Shown here piece by piece: positions 6,583 through 10,791 of a DNA stretch of 10,791 bases. Origin of the DNA: Paracoccaceae bacterium. GTDB lineage: Bacteria > Pseudomonadota > Alphaproteobacteria > Rhodobacterales > Rhodobacteraceae. Below the pieces are notes generated by a model. The model ran no database searches. It was not told the DNA's origin and saw only the letters and a program-made list of their open reading frames with translations. The stretch is taken from assembly GCA_003535335.1 (NCBI GenBank), contig DOHJ01000061.1, positions 2,194-12,984 on the forward strand, read 5' to 3'. Positions within the stretch are counted from its first letter, which is position 1, and each line of letters opens with the position of its first letter. A program made the position numbers and the translations under genes.

Positions 6583-7344
6583 CTACGATATCCTAAATCC
6601 CTGGCCCAAATAGACGCGGCGCACATTTTCGTCTTGGATAACTTCTTTGGTGGTGCCGCTCATTAATACTTTGCCGTCATGTAAAATATAGGCCCGGTCG
6701 ACAATTTCCAGCGTTTCACGCACGTTATGATCCGTGATTAAAACGCCAATGCCACGGTTTTTAAGATCGGCCACCAATGAGCGAATTTCGCTAACTGCAA
6801 TCGGGTCAACGCCGGCAAAAGGTTCATCAAGTAACAAATATTTTGGATCAGCAGCAAGGCATCGGGCAATTTCAACGCGGCGTCTTTCTCCGCCAGATAG
6901 TGACAATGCCGAGGCCCGGCGTAAATGGGCAATAGAAAAATCACTAAGCAACTCTTCCAGCCGCTCGCGGCGTTTGTGTCGGTCCGATTCTGCGATCTCA
7001 AGGATTGCTAAAATATTGTCCTCAACACTCATTCCTCGAAAGATAGAAACTTCTTGCGGCAAATATCCGATCCCAAGCTTGGCACGGCGATACATCGGTA
7101 ATGCCGTAACATCGCGGCCATCAATAATAACCTGCCCGCTTTCGGCTGTAATCAGCCCGGCAATCGCGTAAAAACAGGTGGTTTTCCCAGACCCGTTCGG
7201 GCCTAATAATGCAGCAACCTCACCCCGCCCAAGTTCGATACTAACATCACGCAACACAGGGCGCTTACGATAACTTTTGCGCAAATTACGAATTTGCAGA
7301 CCGCCGCCGCCATCTGAAAGTGACAGATCCGGTTTGGAGGCCAT
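6583..7344 (-). CDS. lptB: LptB, ATPase of the LPS export ABC transporter
   Basis: This 253-residue ABC ATPase has every core motif: Walker A GPNGSGKT (48-55), Q-loop Gln97 in GYLPQE, signature SLSGGERRR (148-156), Walker B YLLLDEP (169-175) and switch His206 in ITDHNVRE. The LptB-type features GYLPQEVSIFRGMSVEDNI and LLDEPFAGVDPIAV identify it within the superfamily. As a dimer it powers extraction of LPS from the inner membrane through LptF and LptG, which are not in this window, and pushes it along LptC and LptA. The first ~13 residues (MASKPDLSLSDGG) extend beyond the usual LptB start, which is common in alphaproteobacteria. The start lies 3 nt after the lptA stop, with its ribosome-binding site inside lptA, so the two are probably coupled. 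Confidence 0.97.
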   Translation of the reverse strand: MASKPDLSLSDGGGGLQIRNLRKSYRKRPVLRDVSIELGRGEVAALLGPNGSGKTTCFYAIAGLITAESGQVIIDGRDVTALPMYRRAKLGIGYLPQEVSIFRGMSVEDNILAILEIAESDRHKRRERLEELLSDFSIAHLRRASALSLSGGERRRVEIARCLAADPKYLLLDEPFAGVDPIAVSEIRSLVADLKNRGIGVLITDHNVRETLEIVDRAYILHDGKVLMSGTTKEVIQDENVRRVYLGQGFRIS

Positions 7345-7347
7345 AGT

Positions 7348-7845
7348 TCAATTACCGCCTGTTTGCAAAATGGTCTTTACGCGACCGACAAGCGTGGCTT
7401 TTCCTGTTTTCAGATCGACGATCATGCGTTGTGCAGACAACGCACTTTGACCTTGGGTCAGAATAACATCGCCTGTCATTACAATATTGCTGTTTTCGAT
7501 CGAATAGACCGCCTCATTGGCTTCGGCCGCTTCGGCTCCGTTTACCAACACAACATTGCCTGTTGCATGCATTTGTGAAATTTTACGATTGTTGCCTTGA
7601 GTGTATTTAACCGCAACACGGTTTGCCGACAGGCGCATTGTGCCTTGGCCGATAATAACATTTCCGCTAAAAACTGCCGAGCCATCGCTTTGGTTGATTT
7701 GCAGCTGATCCGAAGATAATTCTACAGGCAGTCCAGAGTCATGTTTCAGCCCGCCAAAGGCAATTTCTGTACCTTGGGCTAAAGAAATGGCCGGTGTTGC
7801 AGTTATCATAAACGCCAAAAATATTGTGTAAAATCTATTTAACAT
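7348..7845 (-). CDS. lptA: LptA, periplasmic LPS bridge protein
   Basis: This 165-residue OstA/LptA-like protein has a clear Sec signal peptide: MLNRFYTIFLAFMITATPA, then ISLA with likely cleavage after Ala23. The mature part is the short repetitive beta-strand pattern of a beta-jellyroll: LSSDQLQINQSDGSAVFSGNV, ANRVAVKYT, MHATGNVVLV, IVMTGDVILTQ, KATLVGRVKTIL. It would form the periplasmic filament between LptC and LptD. GAGAGGG (7850-7856) lies 4 nt before the ATG and supports this start. It sits 21 bp downstream of lptC and 3 nt upstream of lptB, the normal export operon order. Confidence 0.93.
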   Translation of the reverse strand: MLNRFYTIFLAFMITATPAISLAQGTEIAFGGLKHDSGLPVELSSDQLQINQSDGSAVFSGNVIIGQGTMRLSANRVAVKYTQGNNRKISQMHATGNVVLVNGAEAAEANEAVYSIENSNIVMTGDVILTQGQSALSAQRMIVDLKTGKATLVGRVKTILQTGGN

Positions 7846-7866
7846 ATTACCCTCTCAACATTCAGG

Positions 7867-8478
7867 CTATCTGGTTTTAGGATCGTATACCATCTTAACC
7901 CCGCCTTTGAAAACCAGAAGATGAGATGCGTTGGCCCCTTTTTGTGTTTTGAGGACCATTTTTCCTGCATCGATCAAGCCTAACGGACCCCGAGCCGTAA
8001 TTTGGCCTTCTGAGACGATCGATGTTTCGTCAAGCCGCGCGACAATTGCAGAGGTATCAATGGTGAAACCGGTCGAGGTAGTAATTTGCACACCACCGCG
8101 CAGTGAAGTGATCTGCTGTTCGCTATCTATAATCCCGTCACCTGCAATCATATCAATCCGCCCTCCGTTTGCATCCTCCAGTATGGTCGTTAATTCTGTC
8201 GCATTTATTCTTTTGGGGTTTTCTGTGTCCGGTCGCGCATATTTCGCAGTGATAGAAATTGCTGATCCATCTTCTGTAACGCCTGCATAGTTTGGCGCAC
8301 CGATACGCTGATTTTGGGCCAGTTCTTCTACATCCACTTCGGCGTAAGGAATGGATTGAGAGGGGTCGATATTACGCGGAAATAAAAACAGCGTTGAAAG
8401 AATACCCAGCGCAACAACCGGCAGGATCACCTTTGTCCATGCAACAAAGCGAGAGTAATTGTTATCATATGTCGTCAT
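7867..8478 (-). CDS. lptC: LptC, inner-membrane LPS export protein
   Basis: The protein has 203 residues with a short cytoplasmic N-terminus and one membrane anchor (about residues 12-33, FVAWTKVILPVVALGILSTL and following), then a periplasmic beta-jellyroll domain of the LptC/OstA type (GVTEDGSAISITAKYA, ATELTTILEDANGG, VSEGQITARGPLG, LVFKGGVKMVYDP). It takes LPS from LptB2FG and hands it to LptA. The frame stays open 64 codons further upstream into the 3' end of rnd, but that stretch has no membrane or LptC character. I therefore start at ATG 8478, 103 bp after the rnd stop. No clear Shine-Dalgarno sequence precedes this ATG, so the start is less certain than for its neighbours. Confidence 0.9.
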   Translation of the reverse strand: MTTYDNNYSRFVAWTKVILPVVALGILSTLFLFPRNIDPSQSIPYAEVDVEELAQNQRIGAPNYAGVTEDGSAISITAKYARPDTENPKRINATELTTILEDANGGRIDMIAGDGIIDSEQQITSLRGGVQITTSTGFTIDTSAIVARLDETSIVSEGQITARGPLGLIDAGKMVLKTQKGANASHLLVFKGGVKMVYDPKTR

Positions 8479-8581
8479 ACGGGAACCGTGCCAGATTTTG
8501 TCTATTAGGCCAAGGGCTGCGTTAGCTCTTTCAGCGGGGCTTTGCCGATGGAACCAGCCCAAAACGGCCAATACTGGCGTA

Positions 8582-9196
8582 TCAGGAATGGGCAAAGATA
8601 TCAATTTCCGGCCAGCCCGACAAATCAAGATTTGCACGCATGGGCAGGAAATTAAAACAGGCTTGGGCAATTTCCATCCGGTCTTCGCGCTCCAGCATAA
8701 TGTTTAGCGCATCGCGCAAACGGTGCAGGTATAAAACATCCGAGGCAGCATAGGATATCTGCGCCTTGGTTAGCTCATCCGCACCCCAATCCGAACTTTG
8801 CTGTTGTTTTGAAACATCCACACCCAGCAATTCCTGCAACAGATTTTTCAACCCGTGCCGGTCTGTATAAGTGCGAACCAAACGCGAGGCGATTTTTGTG
8901 CAATAAACCGGTGCCGTAACCGTACCAAAGGCATTTTGCATGGCAGCAATGTCAAACCGGCCAAAATGAAACAGCTTCAGAACCGCAGGATCCGCCAGCA
9001 TCCGGCACAGATTTGGTGCTTCGGTCTGGCCTTTTGCCACCTGAACCAGATGCGCATCCCCATCACCCGATGACATTTGCACCACACAAAGCCGGTCGCG
9101 CGCAGGGTTTAACCCCATGGTTTCACAATCAATTGCCACAACTGTCCCCAAATCCAGATCGTCGGGCAGGTCGTTTTTATAGAGGTAATTCGCCAT
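8582..9196 (-). CDS. rnd: Short RNase D-type 3'-5' exonuclease (DEDDy)
   Basis: This 204-residue protein covers only the DEDDy exonuclease domain. Exo I VVAIDCETMGL supplies Asp23 and Glu25, Exo II HFGRFDIAAM supplies Asp82, and Exo III YAASDVLYLHRL supplies Tyr149 and Asp153. The HRDC domains of E. coli RNase D (375 residues) are missing, as is usual for the small alphaproteobacterial version. It would trim 3' ends of tRNA precursors and other structured RNAs in the cytoplasm, using two metal ions. The frame is open upstream to 9337, but AAAAGGA (9203-9209) precedes the ATG at 9196 and the conserved protein starts there (MANYLYKNDL). It is the first gene of the - strand series leading to lptCAB and diverges from kdsB. 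Confidence 0.92.
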   Translation of the reverse strand: MANYLYKNDLPDDLDLGTVVAIDCETMGLNPARDRLCVVQMSSGDGDAHLVQVAKGQTEAPNLCRMLADPAVLKLFHFGRFDIAAMQNAFGTVTAPVYCTKIASRLVRTYTDRHGLKNLLQELLGVDVSKQQQSSDWGADELTKAQISYAASDVLYLHRLRDALNIMLEREDRMEIAQACFNFLPMRANLDLSGWPEIDIFAHS

Positions 9197-9217
9197 AATA
9201 TGTCCTTTTGGTTGCTG

Positions 9218-9233
9218 GTTTCTACACAGAAAC
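9218..9233. repeat. Hairpin/inverted repeat in the rnd-kdsB divergent region
   Basis: GTTTCT-ACAC-AGAAAC is a perfect 6-bp-arm inverted repeat with a 4-nt loop, 21 bp upstream of the rnd start. A second 10-bp palindrome, ATCTGCAGAT (9266-9275), lies 32 bp further on. The 129-bp gap (9197-9325) must contain promoters for both rnd and kdsB, but I see no good -35/-10 pair on either strand. The repeat may be an operator or a leader hairpin. Confidence 0.4.
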
Positions 9234-9325
9234 AAATGCGCCGCATAGGGCATATTTATGTAATAATCTGCAGATACCACTAAAATCTGCTTGGACAAAG
9301 CGCCCGGATGCCCCATCAGTGGGAT

Positions 9326-10132
9326 ATGGAAAATCATGCGATCATAGTTATCCCCGCCCGTTATGCCTCAAGCCGTTATCCCGGCAAACCGCTTGCGCAA
9401 ATTACTGGCGCAACAGGTCAGGCAAAAACGCTGATTGAGCGCAGCTGGCTGGCTGCCAAACAGGTTGGCGGTGTAAACGAGGTTTATATTGCCACTGATG
9501 ATGCGCGTATTGCCGATGCCGCGCGGGGATTTGGTGCCAAAATACTGATGACATCAGTAGATTGCGCCAACGGGACCGAACGTGTTGCCGACAGCCTGAG
9601 CGGTTTGGATCAGGTGCCGGACATCGTTGTAAACCTGCAAGGCGACGCACCGCTTACCCCGCCGTGGTTTCTAACGGCCTTGGTTGATGAAATGCAGCGC
9701 GATCCATCAGTTCAAATAGCCACGCCGGTTTTGCGCTGTGATGGTCAAACGCTGGCAAATTTCCGCGAAGATCGGCGCAATGGTCAGGTTGGCGGAACAA
9801 CGGCGGTGTTTGATGACAATCATGACGCGCTATATTTCTCCAAAGAGGTCGTGCCTTATACCGATGCCGAATATCCAACTGATGCGCCAACGCCGGTTTT
9901 TCACCACGTTGGAGCCTATGCTTACCGGCCCGCCACGCTAAAAGCCTACAACAGTTGGGGGGCGTGTGAGCTGGAGCGGCTGGAAGGGTTGGAGCAAATG
10001 CGTTTTTTACAGCGGGGCATTAAGGTGCGTTGTGTCGAGGTTGATGCGCGCGGGACTGTGTTTTGGGAATTGAACAATCCGGTTGATATGCAACGGATTG
10101 AGGCTGAATTGATGAAAAGAGGCGAAGAATGA
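9326..10132 (+). CDS. kdsB: KdsB, CMP-Kdo synthetase (3-deoxy-manno-octulosonate cytidylyltransferase)
   Basis: This 268-residue cytidylyltransferase activates Kdo with CTP to give CMP-Kdo and pyrophosphate, the donor for the LPS inner core. The N-terminal nucleotide-binding signature IPARYASSRYPGKPL (9-23) is clear, followed by YIATDDARI (54-62), NGTERVAD (82-89), NLQGDAPLTP (103-112) and EGLEQMRFL (220-228). In most KdsB proteins the middle motif reads QGDEP; here Glu is Ala, which I recall as normal for rhodobacterial relatives. I start at ATG 9326 because the conserved strand begins 5 residues later. ATG 9308 would add MPHQWD and has no ribosome-binding site either (only GTGGG, very close, before 9326). 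The stop overlaps the kdsA start in ATGA. Confidence 0.94.
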   Translation: MENHAIIVIPARYASSRYPGKPLAQITGATGQAKTLIERSWLAAKQVGGVNEVYIATDDARIADAARGFGAKILMTSVDCANGTERVADSLSGLDQVPDIVVNLQGDAPLTPPWFLTALVDEMQRDPSVQIATPVLRCDGQTLANFREDRRNGQVGGTTAVFDDNHDALYFSKEVVPYTDAEYPTDAPTPVFHHVGAYAYRPATLKAYNSWGACELERLEGLEQMRFLQRGIKVRCVEVDARGTVFWELNNPVDMQRIEAELMKRGEE

Positions 10133-10791
10133 AAACTGTTACCGCTGGAAACGTTGATTTTTCCAATAACGCGCCCTTTGTTTTGATTGCCGGCCCTTGC
10201 CAGTTGGAAGGGCTGGAACACAGTCGCCAGATTGCCCAAAGCCTTGCGGAAACCTGTGCAGAGCTTGAAATCCCGTTTATTTTCAAGGGCAGTTTCGATA
10301 AGGCCAACCGCACCAGCCTGTCTGGCAAGCGCGGTTTGGGCATTGATGAAGGCCTGACAATCCTGTCGAAAATCAGTGCCGAACTGGGCTGCCCGACTTT
10401 GACAGATGTGCACAATAATGAACAATGTTCTGTGGCCGCCCAAGCCGTTGACATCATCCAGATCCCTGCATTTTTGTGCCGCCAGACCGATTTATTGCTG
10501 GCCGCTGGTGAAACCGGCGCTGTTATTAATGTTAAAAAAGGACAATTTTTAGCCCCGAATGATATGGGCAATGTTGCCGATAAAATTGCCAGCACCGGAA
10601 ACCAGCAAATTTTGCTTACCGATCGCGGCACCTCATTTGGCTATAACATGCTGGTCAGCGATTTTCGAAGCCTGCCGATTATGGCCGAAACCGGTTATCC
10701 GGTGATTTATGATGCCACCCACTCGGTACAATTTCCCGGTGGTCAAGGCGGATCAAGCGGCGGTAAGCGCGAATATGTGCCGCCATTGGCG
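10129..10791 (+). CDS. kdsA: KdsA, 3-deoxy-8-phosphooctulonate synthase, 3' end cut by window edge
   Basis: The first 221 codons are present and still open at the window end; the family is usually about 280 residues. KdsA condenses phosphoenolpyruvate with D-arabinose 5-phosphate to Kdo-8-phosphate, the step before dephosphorylation and activation by KdsB. Recognisable parts are LIAGPCQLE (19-27), KGSFDKANRTS (54-64), TDVHN (103-107), QIPAFLCRQTDL, DRGTSFGYN (165-173) and YDATHSVQFPGG (194-205). Cys24 in the AGPC motif together with His198 points to the metal-dependent class of KdsA (Aquifex type), not the E. coli class, which has Asn at that position. The start overlaps the kdsB stop by 4 nt with AGAGG just upstream, so translation is probably coupled. 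Confidence 0.95.
   Translation, partial: MKTVTAGNVDFSNNAPFVLIAGPCQLEGLEHSRQIAQSLAETCAELEIPFIFKGSFDKANRTSLSGKRGLGIDEGLTILSKISAELGCPTLTDVHNNEQCSVAAQAVDIIQIPAFLCRQTDLLLAAGETGAVINVKKGQFLAPNDMGNVADKIASTGNQQILLTDRGTSFGYNMLVSDFRSLPIMAETGYPVIYDATHSVQFPGGQGGSSGGKREYVPPLA

Noticed and set aside
6734..7171. 145-codon open frame on the + strand opposite lptB
   Set aside because: Antisense to an intact ABC ATPase; the low-complexity Ser/Arg-rich product is typical of a shadow frame.
8582..9337. Longer RNase D starting at 9337 with 47 extra residues
   Set aside because: The extra part lacks any RNase D similarity and a ribosome-binding site, while AAAAGGA precedes the ATG at 9196.
10020..10631. 203-codon open frame on the - strand across kdsB/kdsA
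   Set aside because: It runs opposite two clearly conserved genes and has no family features. It is a shadow of the kdsA codon pattern.
1..10791. CRISPR arrays, tRNA or rRNA genes, insertion sequences, phage or toxin-antitoxin genes
   Set aside because: I looked for regular short repeats, tRNA-like cloverleaf segments, transposase frames with terminal repeats and small paired frames, and saw none. The window is occupied almost fully by recognisable chromosomal genes.

Overview
The window looks like chromosomal DNA of an alphaproteobacterium, most likely of the Rhodobacterales (roseobacter-type). The reasons are the gene order rnd-lptC-lptA-lptB-hpf-ptsN, a short RNase D without an HRDC domain, a long-form HPF, and a GT2 / GT14-like / NodH-like sulfotransferase cluster of the kind I recall from that order. 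Base composition looks fairly balanced, so this would be one of the less GC-rich members. The assignment comes from memory of these families, not from a search.

Region 1 (1-5203, + strand) is a glycan-assembly and sulfation cluster. It holds the 3' part of a GT2-like glycosyltransferase, a complete paralogue of it, a GT14 'Branch'-type glycosyltransferase fused to an uncharacterised C-terminal domain, and a two-part NodH-like sulfotransferase. The last three genes are tightly coupled (4-nt ATGA overlap, then a 6-nt gap). None of the four proteins has an obvious signal peptide or membrane span, so they probably act in the cytoplasm on a lipid-linked or nucleotide-activated glycan. There is no polymerase, flippase or PAPS-synthesis gene in the window.

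Region 2 (5200-9196, - strand) reads rnd, lptC, lptA, lptB, a 307-bp gap, hpf, ptsN. It covers 3' RNA trimming, most of the cytoplasmic and periplasmic part of the LPS export bridge, ribosome hibernation, and the EIIA-Ntr regulator. rpoN, which sits between lptB and hpf in many alphaproteobacteria, is not there. The gap instead holds a candidate hpf promoter and a perfect 15-bp palindrome. ptsN converges on the sulfotransferase gene with a 4-bp overlap, and a possible bidirectional terminator lies at the junction.

Region 3 (9326-10791, + strand) is kdsB-kdsA, diverging from rnd. It makes Kdo-8-phosphate and CMP-Kdo for the LPS inner core; kdsA is cut by the window end. Kdo synthesis, LPS transport and a sulfating glycosyltransferase cluster therefore lie within 11 kb. 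This fits, but does not prove, a role for the first cluster in decorating LPS or another surface glycan.
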